NCBI RefSeq assembly: GCF_000467105.1 | Contig: NZ_BATI01000005.1 | Span: forward strand, 124,001-188,000 | Reading direction: 5' to 3' | Origin: Aquipseudomonas alcaligenes NBRC 14159 | Lineage (GTDB): Bacteria > Pseudomonadota > Gammaproteobacteria > Pseudomonadales > Pseudomonadaceae | Length of the DNA stretch: 64,000 nucleotides | Shown here: positions 49,744-60,430 of the stretch, in pieces | Layout: each line of letters starts with the position of its first letter | Position numbering within the stretch: position 1 is the first letter of the stretch | Made by a program: the position numbers and the translations under genes | Notes under the pieces: generated by a model | What the model saw: only the letters and a program-made list of their open reading frames with translations | Databases searched by the model: none | Told to the model about the DNA's origin: nothing

Positions 49744-50910
49744 ATGCCGTTACCGCTTCTCGTCCTCGCTTTGTCCGCGTTTGCCATCGGCACCACGGAA
49801 TTCGTCATCATGGGCCTGCTGCCCGAGGTGGCCGCTGACCTCGGCGTATCCATCCCCGGCGCCGGCTGGCTGGTGACCGGCTACGCGCTGGGCGTGGCCC
49901 TGGGCGCGCCGTTCATGGCCCTGGTCACCGCCAACTGGCCACGCAAGCTGGCCCTGCTCGGCCTGATGGGCATCTTCGTCATCGGCAACCTGCTGTGCGC
50001 CACTGCCGCCGACTACGAGCTGCTGATGGTCGCACGGGTGGTCACCGCGCTCTGCCACGGCGCCTTCTTCGGCATCGGCTCGGTGGTCGCCGCCAGCCTG
50101 GTGCCGGAGAACCGCAAGGCCTCGGCCGTGGCCCTGATGTTCACCGGCCTGACCCTGGCCAATGTGCTCGGCGTGCCGCTGGGTACCGCGCTGGGCCAGT
50201 ACGCCGGCTGGCGCTCGACCTTCTGGGCGGTGACCGCGATCGGCGTGATCGCCTTTATCGGCCTGTGGCGCGTGCTGCCGAACAATCAGCAGCAGGAGCC
50301 GGCCGACCTGCGCGGCGAGCTGGCCGCCATGCGCGGCGCCGGGCTTTGGCTGGCGCTGAGCACCACCGTGCTGTTCTCCGCCGCCGTGTTCGCTCTGTTC
50401 ACCTACATCGCCCCGCTGCTCGGCGAGGTCACCGGCGTGTCGCCGCGCGGCATCACCTGGACCTTGCTGCTGATCGGCGTCGGCCTGACCCTGGGCAACC
50501 TGATCGGTGGCCGCCTGGCCGACTGGAACCTGGCCACCGCGCTGGCCGGCATCCTGCTGACCCTGGCCCTGCTCTCCTCGCTGGTGCGCTGGAGCAGCCC
50601 GCTGCTGGTTCCGCTGGAGATCAATCTGCTGCTCTGGGCCATGGCCGCCTTCGCCGCCGTGCCGGCCCTGCAGGTCAACGTGATGAACTTCGGCCAGGCC
50701 GCCCCCAACCTGGTGGCCACCCTCAACATCGGCGCCTTCAACCTGGGCAACGCCCTCGGTGCCTGGGTCGGCGGCCTGGTGATCGGCCAGGGCCTGGGCC
50801 TTACCAGTGTGCCCCTGGCCGCTGCCGCGCTGGCCGCCCTGGCCCTGCTCGCCGCCCTGCTCACGACTTCCCTCGGCAGCACCCCAGCCGCCGAACCCCT
50901 GCTGGACTGA
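49744..50910 (+). CDS. MFS exporter, DHA1 family
   Basis: A 388-residue major facilitator with 12 membrane segments and the family opening LALSAFAIGTTEFVIMGLLP. The loop 2-3 and TM5 signature regions (GAPFMALVTANWPRKLALLG; GLTLANVLGVPLGTALGQYA) are drug-efflux-like, AraJ/YdhP type. Between an ArsR regulator and an ene-reductase it probably exports a toxic small molecule; the substrate is unknown. Confidence 0.88.
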   Translation: MPLPLLVLALSAFAIGTTEFVIMGLLPEVAADLGVSIPGAGWLVTGYALGVALGAPFMALVTANWPRKLALLGLMGIFVIGNLLCATAADYELLMVARVVTALCHGAFFGIGSVVAASLVPENRKASAVALMFTGLTLANVLGVPLGTALGQYAGWRSTFWAVTAIGVIAFIGLWRVLPNNQQQEPADLRGELAAMRGAGLWLALSTTVLFSAAVFALFTYIAPLLGEVTGVSPRGITWTLLLIGVGLTLGNLIGGRLADWNLATALAGILLTLALLSSLVRWSSPLLVPLEINLLLWAMAAFAAVPALQVNVMNFGQAAPNLVATLNIGAFNLGNALGAWVGGLVIGQGLGLTSVPLAAAALAALALLAALLTTSLGSTPAAEPLLD

Positions 50911-50928
50911 CCCACTGGAGACCGCACC

Positions 50929-51978
50929 ATGACCACCCTGTTCGATCCGCTCAAGCTTGGCAGCCTGCAACTGCCCAACCGCATCATCATGGCCCCGCTG
51001 ACCCGCTGCCGCGCCGACGCAGGACGCGTGCCCAACGCCCTGATGGCCGAGTACTACGTGCAGCGCGCCTCGGCCGGCCTGATCCTCAGCGAAGCCACCT
51101 CGGTGACCCCGATGGGCGTCGGCTACCCGGACACCCCCGGCATCTGGTCCGAGGACCAGGTGCGCGGCTGGCTCAACATCACCCGCGCCGTGCACGCCAA
51201 CGGCGGGCGCATCTTCCTGCAGCTGTGGCACGTCGGCCGGGTCTCCGACCCCGTCTACCTGAACGGCGAGCTGCCAGTGGCGCCCAGCGCCGTCAAGCCG
51301 GCCGGGCATGTCAGCCTGGTGCGCCCGATCAAGGAATTCGTCACCCCGCGTGCCCTGGAAACCGAGGAGATCGCCGAGATCGTCGAGGCCTACCGCCACG
51401 GCGCCGAGAATGCCAAGGCCGCCGGCTTCGACGGCGTGGAGATCCACGGCGCCAACGGCTACCTGCTCGACCAGTTCCTGCAGAGCAGCACCAACCAGCG
51501 CAACGACCAGTACGGCGGCTCCGTGGAGAACCGCGCGCGCCTGCTGCTGGAAGTCACCGATGCCGCCATCTCCGTGTGGGGCGCCGACCGCGTCGGCGTG
51601 CACCTGGCGCCGCGCCAGGACGCCCACGACATGGGCGACGCCAACCCGCGCGAGACCTTCGGCTATGTGGCCCGCGAGCTGGGCAAGCGCGGCGTGGCCT
51701 TCATCTGCACCCGCGAGCGGGAAGGCGAAGACAGCCTGACGCCCTACCTCAAGGAGCAGTTCGGCGGCCTGGTGATCGCCAACGAGCGCTTCACCAAGGC
51801 GCAGGCCAACGCCTGGCTGGCCGCAGGCAAGGCCGACGCCGTGGCCTTCGGCATCCCCTTCATCGCCAACCCCGACCTGGTCGAACGCCTGGCTCAGGAC
51901 GCCCCGCTCAACGAGCCGCGCCCCGAGCTGTTCTACGCCCAGGGCCCGGTCGGCTACATCGACTACCCGCGCCTGTAA
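50929..51978 (+). CDS. nemA: Alkene reductase of the old yellow enzyme family, NemA type
   Basis: FMN-dependent, NADPH-using reductase of electrophilic alkenes, maleimides and nitro compounds; 349 residues. Motifs: NRIIMAPLTRCRAD, QLWHVGR, EIHGANGYLLDQFLQS with His173 and Asn176 for substrate binding, RNDQYGG. Belongs to the nemA/xenobiotic reductase branch with the His/Asn pair. Last gene of arsR-MFS-nemA; a terminator follows. Confidence 0.92.
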   Translation: MTTLFDPLKLGSLQLPNRIIMAPLTRCRADAGRVPNALMAEYYVQRASAGLILSEATSVTPMGVGYPDTPGIWSEDQVRGWLNITRAVHANGGRIFLQLWHVGRVSDPVYLNGELPVAPSAVKPAGHVSLVRPIKEFVTPRALETEEIAEIVEAYRHGAENAKAAGFDGVEIHGANGYLLDQFLQSSTNQRNDQYGGSVENRARLLLEVTDAAISVWGADRVGVHLAPRQDAHDMGDANPRETFGYVARELGKRGVAFICTREREGEDSLTPYLKEQFGGLVIANERFTKAQANAWLAAGKADAVAFGIPFIANPDLVERLAQDAPLNEPRPELFYAQGPVGYIDYPRL

Positions 51979-51990
51979 GCCGGCTGCCAT

Positions 51991-52016
51991 GGAAAGCCCC
52001 GCGATCGGGGCTTTCC
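51991..52016 (+). terminator. Terminator after nemA
   Basis: GGAAAGCCCC pairs perfectly with GGGGCTTTCC around GCGATC, 13 nt after the nemA stop; the T residues lie within the stem end and CCATTGG follows. A strong hairpin with a weak T tail. Confidence 0.7.
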
Positions 52017-52150
52017 ATTGGTTTCGCCAAGCGCATCCCTCGCCATCGGCGGCTTATCGCGCCGGGCCTCGGCGAGCCGCTCACTCAACTCCTTCAGGGC
52101 CGGTCCCTGCGGCCGCACTGGCCATGAGCCGGACCAACACGGAGAACACC

Positions 52151-52837
52151 ATGCACAACGTACTGATAGCCGGCGCCTCGCGCGGCATCGGCCTGGGCCT
52201 CACCCGCGCCTGCCTGGCACGCGGCGACAAGGTTTACGCCGTCGCGCGCCGCGCGGGCAACGCAGCCCTCGACCAACTGCAACAGCAACATCCCGAACGC
52301 CTGGTGCTGATCACCTGCGACCTGACCCGCCCGGATGCCGCGCAGCACATCGCGGCGGCGTTGCCGGCCCAGCCGCTGGATATCCTGCTGCTCAATGCCG
52401 GCATCCTCGGGCCAGAGCATCAGGACGTGGCGCAGATCAGCGCCGATGAGGTCGCCACCCTGTTTCTCACCAATGCCGTCGCGCCGATCCGCCTGGCCAG
52501 GCAACTGGCGCATCGGCTACGCGCCGGTGGCGTGATCGCCTGCATGAGTTCGCAGATGGGCAGCGTCGCCCTGGCCCGCTCTGCCGAAATGCCGCTATAT
52601 GGCGCCAGCAAGGCCGCGCTGAACAGCCTGCTGCAGAGTTGGCACCGCTCCAGCGAACGCCCCCAGGCCTGCCTGCTGGCCCTGCACCCCGGCTGGGTGC
52701 GCACCGAGATGGGCGGCGACCAGGCGGCGCTGGAGGTCGAAACCAGCGTCGCCGGCCTGCTCGCCACCATCGAGGCGCATCTCGATGCCGACGGCTGCCA
52801 CTTTCTCGACTACCAGCAGCTGCCGCTGCCCTGGTAG
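52151..52837 (+). CDS. Short-chain dehydrogenase, C-factor-like
   Basis: A 228-residue Rossmann-fold SDR with NAD(P) motif GASRGIG, LLLNAGILG, catalytic Ser in CMSSQMGSV and YGASK (Tyr/Lys). It resembles the CsgA/C-factor group; substrate unknown. ATG 52151 follows GGAGAACACC. The 130 bp between the nemA terminator and this start should hold its own promoter. Confidence 0.85.
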   Translation: MHNVLIAGASRGIGLGLTRACLARGDKVYAVARRAGNAALDQLQQQHPERLVLITCDLTRPDAAQHIAAALPAQPLDILLLNAGILGPEHQDVAQISADEVATLFLTNAVAPIRLARQLAHRLRAGGVIACMSSQMGSVALARSAEMPLYGASKAALNSLLQSWHRSSERPQACLLALHPGWVRTEMGGDQAALEVETSVAGLLATIEAHLDADGCHFLDYQQLPLPW

Positions 52838-52906
52838 ACAAGGCGGCACCGGTTCGTCAGCCGGCTCTTGTCGGAAAGCACCCCGACCTGGCTATGATCA
52901 CACCCC

Positions 52907-53308
52907 ATGATCAACCCGCCTCCACTACGCCCACCCTGCCCGCCCGGCGCCTGTGACTGCAGCCGCGACCAGCTGCTGGAAACGCCCGGCGCGGACCTGC
53001 GCATCCTGCTGCTCAACCGCAGCGAGGAGAAGCGCCTGCTGGAGCGCCTGGAGAACCTGCGCGACCTCGACGACCTGCGCCACCTGCAGCAGCGCATGCA
53101 GCAGCAACTGGGCATTCGCGTGGAGGTGGCACCGGGCTTCAACGAAGTGCGCAGCATGCGCGGCATCGCCATCCAGATCGCCGAGCACCCGGGCCTGTGC
53201 CGCAAGACCCGCCAGGCTATCCCCGCCGCCATTCGCCGCGGCCTGGAGCGCCAGCCGGAGATCGCCTACCGCTTGCTCGACTCCTACGACCTGCTGGGCG
53301 GCCTCTGA
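52907..53308 (+). CDS. Conserved-looking hypothetical protein with N-terminal Cys cluster
   Basis: A 133-residue cytoplasmic protein with CPPGACDC near the start (four Cys counting the first CPP), then a Leu/Arg-rich helical stretch (RILLLNRSEEKRLLERLENL) and a C-terminal helical part. The Cys cluster could bind zinc or iron-sulphur. No family recognised. It converges on trxB across a shared terminator. Confidence 0.7.
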   Translation: MINPPPLRPPCPPGACDCSRDQLLETPGADLRILLLNRSEEKRLLERLENLRDLDDLRHLQQRMQQQLGIRVEVAPGFNEVRSMRGIAIQIAEHPGLCRKTRQAIPAAIRRGLERQPEIAYRLLDSYDLLGGL

Positions 53309-53311
53309 CAC

Positions 53312-53340
53312 GAACAAGCCCCGCATGGCGGGGCTTGTTC
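53312..53340. terminator. Bidirectional terminator
   Basis: GAACAAGCCCCGC pairs with GCGGGGCTTGTTC around ATG: a perfect 13-bp stem lying between two convergent genes (stops at 53308 and 53356). The A/T ends provide a modest U tract in both directions. Confidence 0.85.
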
Positions 53341-53355
53341 ATGCAGACGCACGAC

Positions 53356-54495
<1,140 letters not shown>

Positions 54496-54523
54496 TCAAT
54501 CCCTGCCTCCGGGTGTCAATCGC

Positions 54524-56482
54524 ATGACCCTGCGCAAACGACTGTTCTGGCTGTTCGCCCCCCTGCTGCTGTTCGCCTTGGGCTTCGCCTACCTGCTGTC
54601 ACAGAGCCTGATTCTCAGCCGCTTCGACCGCCAGGACACGGCCCAGCTCACGGCCGAGGCCGAACGCCTGCGCGCGCTGCTGGACAACAGCCTGAAACGC
54701 AATCTCGACCTGCTGCTGAGCTACGCCCAGTGGGACGACAGCTATGAATTCATGCGCGGCAACCACCCGGACTTCACTCGCCGCAACATGGACCCGGAAG
54801 CGCTGCGCCAGATGAACTTCGACTTCATGGTGTTTCTCGACCTCGACGGCGAGGTGCGCGCCGAGCAGTGGCTGCCGCCCGACCTGCCGGACCTGCTGGT
54901 GCTGGGCAGCGACCGGCCACGCAGCCATGCCTCGCTGCGCCACAACATCCTGGCGCTGGCCGAGCGGCTGCGCCAATCCACCAGTGGCGGGCCACGCGGC
55001 CAACTGGTCGAGGTGCAGGGCGTACCCCTGATCCTGGTGATGAGCGAGATCAGCAACAACCAGAACAGCCTGCCCAGCGTCGGCACCCTGCTGGCCGGCC
55101 ACTTCATCGACGGCGAGCGCGCCGAACACCTGCAGACCCAGCTCAATGGCGCCCTGCGCCTGCTGCCACCGAGCGACATGCTGGCCCGTTGGCGCGACCT
55201 GCCCGCCACCGGTCAGAGTGGCCTCAACGAGATCGAGATCAGCCCCAGGCGGGTGCTCGACGACCAGCACCAGCAGATCGCCCTGCTGTTCAGCAACAGT
55301 CTGGGCGAGCCGGAAGTGATGCTCGAACTGACCCGCGAGCGCAGCCTGTACCGCGAAGGCCGCCAGGCCATCACCATCTTCCTGGCCCAGGCCGGTGGCG
55401 TCGGCCTGGCCGCCTGGTTGCTGATCTATCTGGGCCTGGAGTTCGGCATCCTGCGCCGGGTCTCGCGCATGCATGGGGAAATCGCCGCCATCGGCCCGGG
55501 CTCGGTGCGGCAGCGCATTGGCGACCGCGGCAATGACGAGCTCGGCCGCCTGGCGCTGGAAATCAACCGCATGCTCGAACGCCTGGAGCAGAGTGAAACG
55601 CGCGACCGCGAGATACTCGACGCCATCCAGGACGGCTACTTCGAGCTGAGCCCTGACGGCATCGTGCGGGCGGTCAACCGCGCGCTGTGCAGGATGCTCG
55701 GCTACCCCAGCGAGGCATTGCTCGAGCACTCCTACGAGACCATGCTGGAGCACGAGGACATCGAGCGCGCGCGCATCCTCTTCGGCCGCGCCCTGGAGAG
55801 CGGCGAGAACGTCAGCTTCGCCGCCCCGTTCCGGCGCCGCGACGGCAGCCAGGGCTACTACGAGGCCCGCCTGTCGCTGATCCATGATGGCCAGGGCAAC
55901 TTCACCGGCTACCGCGGCATATTGCGCGACATCAGCGACCAGGTGGCCTACCAGAACCGCCTGTTGGACATGGCCTACCGTGACCCGCTGACCGGCCTGG
56001 GCAACCGCAAGGCCTTCGCCGAGCAGCTGCGCCAGGCGATGGAGAAGCACCGCTCGCTGGCCCTGCTGTTTCTCGATCTGGACCGCTTCAAGGAGGTCAA
56101 TGACCGCTTCGGCCACGACGTTGGCGACGATCTTCTGCGGCAGATCGCCGAACGCCTGCGCAACGCCCTGCGCCAACCCGACCGGGTCTATCGCCTGGGG
56201 GGCGACGAGTTCACCCTGATCCTCGCCGAGAGCGATGCCGAGGGCGCGCAGAAGCTCGCCGAACGCCTGCGCCAGGCGCTGCACGAACCGATCCGGATCG
56301 GCTCACTGAACATCGATTTTGTTACCCCGAGTATCGGCATCGCCCTCTACCCGCAGCATGCCGACGATGCGGAAAATCTGCTCAAGGCCGCCGACAGCGC
56401 CATGTACGAGGCCAAGCGCGAGCGCAACCGCGCCTGCCTGTACCAGCCGCAACCGCTTTCCTCCTCCCCGCAAACTGGTTAA
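54524..56482 (+). CDS. CHASE4-HAMP-PAS-GGDEF diguanylate cyclase
   Basis: A 652-residue membrane sensor. N-terminal helix (about 8-26), periplasmic CHASE4 domain (about 30-275; includes SYAQWDDSYEFM), second helix (about 286-305), HAMP, PAS (about 360-475; ILDAIQDGYFELSPDG) and GGDEF. The active site GGDEF is at 559-563 and I-site RQPD at 550-553, five residues apart, so active and product-inhibited. ATG 54524 is chosen because the signal anchor starts immediately. Synteny with P. aeruginosa PA0847 as recalled. cysZ follows after 33 nt. Confidence 0.94.
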   Translation: MTLRKRLFWLFAPLLLFALGFAYLLSQSLILSRFDRQDTAQLTAEAERLRALLDNSLKRNLDLLLSYAQWDDSYEFMRGNHPDFTRRNMDPEALRQMNFDFMVFLDLDGEVRAEQWLPPDLPDLLVLGSDRPRSHASLRHNILALAERLRQSTSGGPRGQLVEVQGVPLILVMSEISNNQNSLPSVGTLLAGHFIDGERAEHLQTQLNGALRLLPPSDMLARWRDLPATGQSGLNEIEISPRRVLDDQHQQIALLFSNSLGEPEVMLELTRERSLYREGRQAITIFLAQAGGVGLAAWLLIYLGLEFGILRRVSRMHGEIAAIGPGSVRQRIGDRGNDELGRLALEINRMLERLEQSETRDREILDAIQDGYFELSPDGIVRAVNRALCRMLGYPSEALLEHSYETMLEHEDIERARILFGRALESGENVSFAAPFRRRDGSQGYYEARLSLIHDGQGNFTGYRGILRDISDQVAYQNRLLDMAYRDPLTGLGNRKAFAEQLRQAMEKHRSLALLFLDLDRFKEVNDRFGHDVGDDLLRQIAERLRNALRQPDRVYRLGGDEFTLILAESDAEGAQKLAERLRQALHEPIRIGSLNIDFVTPSIGIALYPQHADDAENLLKAADSAMYEAKRERNRACLYQPQPLSSSPQTG

Positions 56483-56515
56483 GGTCGGCGCGTTTTCAGC
56501 GCTGCGGAGATCAGC

Positions 56516-57256
56516 ATGCTCGCCCCTACCCTGACCGGCCCCCAATACCTCGCTCAAGGCCTGAAACTGGTGCTCAGCCCGGGCCTGCGCCTGTTCGTGC
56601 TGCTGCCCCTGGCCGTGAACACCCTGCTGTTCATCGGCATGATCGTGCTGGCCATGCAGCAGTTCGGCGGCTGGGTCGACACCTTCATGCCCGGCCTGCC
56701 GAGCTGGCTGAGCTTCCTCGAATACGTCCTCTGGCCTCTGTTCGTCGTGCTGGTGCTGGTGATCATGTTCTTCAGCTTCACCCTGCTGGCCAACATCATC
56801 GCCGCCCCGTTCAACGGCTTCCTCGCCGAAAAGGTGGAAGTGGTGCTGCGCGGTCGTGACGACTTCCCGCCCTTCAGCTGGGCCGAGCTGACGGCCATGG
56901 TGCCGCGCACCGTCGGCCGCGAGCTGCGCAAGCTGGCCTACTTCCTGCCGCGCGCCATCCCACTGCTGATCCTCACCTTCGTGCCGGTGCTGAACCTGCT
57001 TGCCGCGCCGCTGTGGATTCTCTTCGGCATCTGGATGATGGCCGTGCAGTACATCGACTACCCCTGCGACAACAACAAGGTCAGCTGGGACGACATGCTC
57101 GCCTGGCTGCGCGAGAAGCGCTGGCAGAGCCTGGGCTTCGGCGGCACCGTGTACCTGTCGCTGCTGATCCCCTTCGTCAACATCCTGGTGATGCCCGCCG
57201 CCGTGGCCGGTGCCACCCTGTTCTGGGTGCGCGAGCGCGACGTCACCGCGCAGTAA
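56516..57256 (+). CDS. cysZ: CysZ sulfate transporter
   Basis: A 246-residue membrane protein of the CysZ family, which carries sulfate into the cell for cysteine synthesis. Features: [36 protein letters not shown] (a conserved membrane-loop motif), and [17 protein letters not shown]. Four main hydrophobic segments. Positioned after the diguanylate cyclase and before a glycosyltransferase on the same strand. Confidence 0.93.
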   Translation: MLAPTLTGPQYLAQGLKLVLSPGLRLFVLLPLAVNTLLFIGMIVLAMQQFGGWVDTFMPGLPSWLSFLEYVLWPLFVVLVLVIMFFSFTLLANIIAAPFNGFLAEKVEVVLRGRDDFPPFSWAELTAMVPRTVGRELRKLAYFLPRAIPLLILTFVPVLNLLAAPLWILFGIWMMAVQYIDYPCDNNKVSWDDMLAWLREKRWQSLGFGGTVYLSLLIPFVNILVMPAAVAGATLFWVRERDVTAQ

Positions 57257-57301
57257 CCCGAACGTCACAGCCCGTTCATGGTGCCGCTCCAGACTGGCGC
57301 C

Positions 57302-58450
57302 ATGAATGTCACAAGCCTGCATATCGCCCTGGTCAGCGAAACCTTCCCGCCGGAAGTCAACGGCGTGGCCAACACCCTCGGCCGCCTGTGCCAGGGCCTA
57401 CGCGAGCGTGGCCACCGGCTGCAGCTGGTGCGCCCGCGCCAGGCCGATGACACCGCCCCCAACGACGACCAGCTGCTGCTCACCCGCGGCTGGCCGCTGC
57501 CGGGCTACGCCGGCCTGCAATGGGGCCAGTCGTCGCTGCATAAGCTGCTGCGCCGCTGGCAGCGCAACCGGCCGGACGTGCTGTACATCGCCACCGAAGG
57601 GCCGCTCGGCCTGTCCGCCCTGCGCGCCGCGCGGCGCCTGGGCATCCCGGTGGTGAGCGGCTTCCACACCAATTTCCAGCAGTACAGCGACCACTACGGT
57701 TTCGGCCTGCTCACGCGCCTGCTCACCGGCTACCTGCGCTGGTTCCACAACCGCTCGCGGCTGACCCTGGTGCCCAGCCCGAGCCAGCGCCTGGAGCTGC
57801 AGCGGCGTGGCTTCGAGCGCCTGGAGCTGCTGGCGCGCGGCGTCGATGGCCAGCTGTTCCACCCAGCCCGGCGCTCGGCCGCCCTGCGTGCCGAGTGGGG
57901 CCTGGGCGAGGACGAGATCGCCGTGCTGCACGTCGGCCGCCTGGCTGCGGAGAAAAACCTGCAGCTGCTGACCCGCGCCTTTCGCCAACTGCAGCGCGAC
58001 CTGCCACAGCAGCGCCTGCGCCTGGTACTGGTCGGCGACGGCCCGCTGCGCGCCCAGCTGCAGGCCGAGCTGCCCGAAGCACTGTTCTGCGGTGTGCAGC
58101 GGGGCGAGGCACTGGCTGCGCACTACGCCAGCGGCGATCTGTTCCTCTTTCCCAGCCTCTCCGAAACCTTTGGCAACGTGGTGCTCGAAGCCCTGGCCTC
58201 GGGCCTGGCGGTAGTCGCCTTCGATCAGGCCGCCGCCGCCCAGCACATCCGCCATGGGCACAACGGCGCCCTGGCCACGCCCGGCGACGAGGTGGCCTTC
58301 ATCGAGTCGGCCCGCTGGCTGCTGGAAGACCCGGAGAGCCTGCGCCGGGTGCGCCTGAATGCGCGCCAGCACGCCGGCAAGCAGGGCTGGCCGGCCATCG
58401 TCGAGCGCTTCGAGAGCCTGCTGCACGCGGCGCGCGACGCGCAGGCATAA
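57302..58450 (+). CDS. GT4-family glycosyltransferase
   Basis: A 382-residue GT-B enzyme. N-terminal acceptor domain opens IALVSETFPPEVNGVANTLG, with SGFHTNFQQYSDHYG; C-terminal donor domain has LHVGRLAAEKN and SLSETFGNVVLEALASGL with the EX7E Glu pair. Similar to PimB/MgtA-type mannosyl- or glycolipid glycosyltransferases; the acceptor is unknown. ATG 57302 is chosen over the upstream in-frame codon because it gives the usual short lead-in. Confidence 0.88.
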   Translation: MNVTSLHIALVSETFPPEVNGVANTLGRLCQGLRERGHRLQLVRPRQADDTAPNDDQLLLTRGWPLPGYAGLQWGQSSLHKLLRRWQRNRPDVLYIATEGPLGLSALRAARRLGIPVVSGFHTNFQQYSDHYGFGLLTRLLTGYLRWFHNRSRLTLVPSPSQRLELQRRGFERLELLARGVDGQLFHPARRSAALRAEWGLGEDEIAVLHVGRLAAEKNLQLLTRAFRQLQRDLPQQRLRLVLVGDGPLRAQLQAELPEALFCGVQRGEALAAHYASGDLFLFPSLSETFGNVVLEALASGLAVVAFDQAAAAQHIRHGHNGALATPGDEVAFIESARWLLEDPESLRRVRLNARQHAGKQGWPAIVERFESLLHAARDAQA

Positions 58451-58473
58451 AAAAGCCCCGGTGTGCCGGGGCT
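58449..58473 (-). terminator. Terminator for the minus-strand ene-reductase operon
   Basis: AGCCCCGG (58454-58461) pairs with CCGGGGCT (58466-58473) around TGTG; on the minus strand it is followed by six T. It lies just past the stop of the ene-reductase gene (58520) and touches the end of the convergent glycosyltransferase gene. Confidence 0.85.
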
Positions 58474-58519
58474 GGAAGGGGTGCCCCGCAGCGCGGCGCA
58501 CCTGGGGTAAAGCGAAGGA

Positions 58520-59629
58520 TCAGACCAGCTGCTTGAGCGCCTCGCGGCTGAACGGCAGGATGTCGCTCTCGCGGCCATCGCGCACCTTCACCGCCCAGTC
58601 CGGGTCGACCAGCAGGGCACGGCCCACGGCCACCAGGTCGAACTCCTGCTTGCTCAGGCGCTCCAGCAGGTTCTCCAGGCTGGCCGGCTCGGCCACCTTG
58701 TCGGTGTTAACCATGAACTGCAGGAACTCGCCGTCCAGGCCGACGCTGCCGACGGTGATGGTCGGCTTGCCGGTGAGCTGGCGGGTCCAGCCGGCCAGGT
58801 TGAGGTCGCTGCCTTCGAACTCCGGCTCCCAGAAGCGGCGGGTCGAGCAGTGGAAGATATCCACGCCGGCGTCGGACAGCGGCTTGAGGAAGGCCCCCAG
58901 TTCTTCCGGGGTCTGTACCAGGCGTGCGGTGTAGTCCTGCTGCTTCCACTGGGAGAAGCGGAAGATGATCGGGAAGTCCGGGCCAACGGCGGCGCGCACG
59001 GCCTGGATCAGCTCAATGGCGAAGCGCGAGCGCTGGGCCAGGTCGCCGCCGTACTCGTCGGTGCGCTTGTTGCTGCCTTCCCAGAAGAACTGGTCGATCA
59101 GGTAGCCGTGGGCGCCGTGGATCTCCACGCCGTCCATGCCGATGGCCTTGGCGTCGCGGGCGGCCTGGGCGAAGGCGGCGATCACCTCCTGGATGTCGTC
59201 CTTGGTCATGCCATGCACGACCACGGTGCCGTCCTTGACCTTCTCCGACGGGCCGTAACCCGGCACGCTGGCATCCGGCTCGGTGCCGGCCTTGCGCACG
59301 TTACCCACGTGCCACAGCTGCGGGACGATCTTGCCGCCTTCGGCGTGCACGGCATCGACCACCTGCTTCCAGCCGGCCAGGGCATCCTCGCCGTAGAAGC
59401 GCGGCACGTGCGGATAGCCGTTGGCGGCCTTGTGGCCAACGGTGGTGCCCTCGGTGACGATCAGGCCGACGCCGGCGGCGGCACGGCGGCGGTAGTACTC
59501 GACCACCTGGGCATTGGGCACGCCGCCCGGCGAGAAGGAACGGGTCATCGGCGCCATCACCACGCGGGTGGGCAGCTCCAGGTTACCCAGGCGGAAGGGC
59601 GCGAACAGGGCTTGAACAGGTGCGGTCAT
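58520..59629 (-). CDS. NADH:flavin oxidoreductase, old yellow enzyme family
   Basis: A 369-residue FMN-dependent ene-reductase. Motifs: RVVMAPMTRSFSPGG, QLWHVGNVRK, EIHGAHGYLIDQFFWEGSNK (His/His pair, unlike the His/Asn of NemA at 50929), RTDEYGG. ATG 59629 has a perfect AAGGAG. Encoded directly behind a TetR regulator, and the same 15-bp sequence precedes both genes. Probably induced by electrophiles that inactivate the repressor. Confidence 0.92.
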   Translation of the reverse strand: MTAPVQALFAPFRLGNLELPTRVVMAPMTRSFSPGGVPNAQVVEYYRRRAAAGVGLIVTEGTTVGHKAANGYPHVPRFYGEDALAGWKQVVDAVHAEGGKIVPQLWHVGNVRKAGTEPDASVPGYGPSEKVKDGTVVVHGMTKDDIQEVIAAFAQAARDAKAIGMDGVEIHGAHGYLIDQFFWEGSNKRTDEYGGDLAQRSRFAIELIQAVRAAVGPDFPIIFRFSQWKQQDYTARLVQTPEELGAFLKPLSDAGVDIFHCSTRRFWEPEFEGSDLNLAGWTRQLTGKPTITVGSVGLDGEFLQFMVNTDKVAEPASLENLLERLSKQEFDLVAVGRALLVDPDWAVKVRDGRESDILPFSREALKQLV

Positions 59630-59652
59630 GGGATCTCCTTGGGCCGGCCAGC

Positions 59653-59667
59653 TGACCGGTCGTCTCG
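59653..59667. promoter_or_regulatory. Candidate TetR operator before the ene-reductase
   Basis: TGACCGGTCGTCTCG, containing the palindrome GACCGGTC, lies 24 bp upstream of the ene-reductase ATG in the 58-bp gap after the tetR stop. An identical 15-mer stands before tetR (60295-60309). Confidence 0.7.
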
Positions 59668-59687
59668 TCGATGGGCAAAAAAATGCG

Positions 59688-60281
59688 TCAGGGCTGCAGC
59701 AGCAGCTCCAGACGCTGAATGAAGGCTTCCAGCGGTTGCAGGCTGCGGCCGACCTTGAGCCGCGCCAGCACGCCCTGCCAGGCGTTGGCGATGAAGGTCG
59801 CCAGGTTGTCGCAGTCTTCGTCCGCGCCCAGCTCGCCGGCCGCGCGCGCCTGCTCCAGACAGTCGCGCAGGATGTCCACCGAGGCCTGCTGGATGCGCTC
59901 GACCTCGGCGCCGATGGCCGGCAGCACATCGCTCATCTCGAAGCTCAGGCTGCCGATGAAGCAGTGGTACTCGGGCTGTTCCTGGCGCGAGAAATGCGCT
60001 AGCAGCTCGCGGTAGTAAGCGAGGATGCGCGCACGCGGGCTCAGCGCCGCATTGCCCAGGGCCTCGGCATAGCGCATCAGGCGCGGCCGGTAGACGAAGT
60101 CCAGGGCCTGCAGGGCGAAGTCTTCCTTGCTGGCGAAGTAGTGATAGAAGCTGCCCTTGGGAATGCCGGCGGCCTGGACGATCTCCATCACCCCGGTGCC
60201 GTGGTAGCCACGCCGGGTCATCACCTGCGAGCCCTTGGCCAGGATCAGTTCACGCTTGTCGAGTCGGACGCTGCTGTTCAT
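59688..60281 (-). CDS. TetR-family regulator (NemR-like) of the ene-reductase
   Basis: A 197-residue repressor with an N-terminal helix-turn-helix (ELILAKGSQVMTRRGYHGTG; recognition helix GIPKGSFYHYFASKEDF) and a ligand domain that contains a Cys in PEYHCFIGSLSFEMSD and another in RDCLEQAR. The first Cys and the neighbouring ene-reductase resemble the NemR electrophile sensor. ATG 60281 is 13 bp from the candidate operator. Confidence 0.87.
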   Translation of the reverse strand: MNSSVRLDKRELILAKGSQVMTRRGYHGTGVMEIVQAAGIPKGSFYHYFASKEDFALQALDFVYRPRLMRYAEALGNAALSPRARILAYYRELLAHFSRQEQPEYHCFIGSLSFEMSDVLPAIGAEVERIQQASVDILRDCLEQARAAGELGADEDCDNLATFIANAWQGVLARLKVGRSLQPLEAFIQRLELLLQP

Positions 60282-60294
60282 GGCGGCGAGCATA

Positions 60295-60309
60295 TGACCG
60301 GTCGTCTCG
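60295..60309. promoter_or_regulatory. Candidate TetR operator before tetR
   Basis: Second copy of TGACCGGTCGTCTCG, 13 bp upstream of the tetR start codon, identical and in the same orientation as the copy before the ene-reductase. Suggests autoregulation plus direct control of the enzyme gene. Confidence 0.72.
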
Positions 60310-60430
60310 CCTCGCCCAGCACTATTGATCTCGGTGATTGTGCTGCAGAAGTTGGCCGCGTCCGCGGCGGCAGACCCTCTTGACACGCAGGGTAGGCTGT
60401 ACTGAACCCGCGTTATTTGAGGAACGCCAT

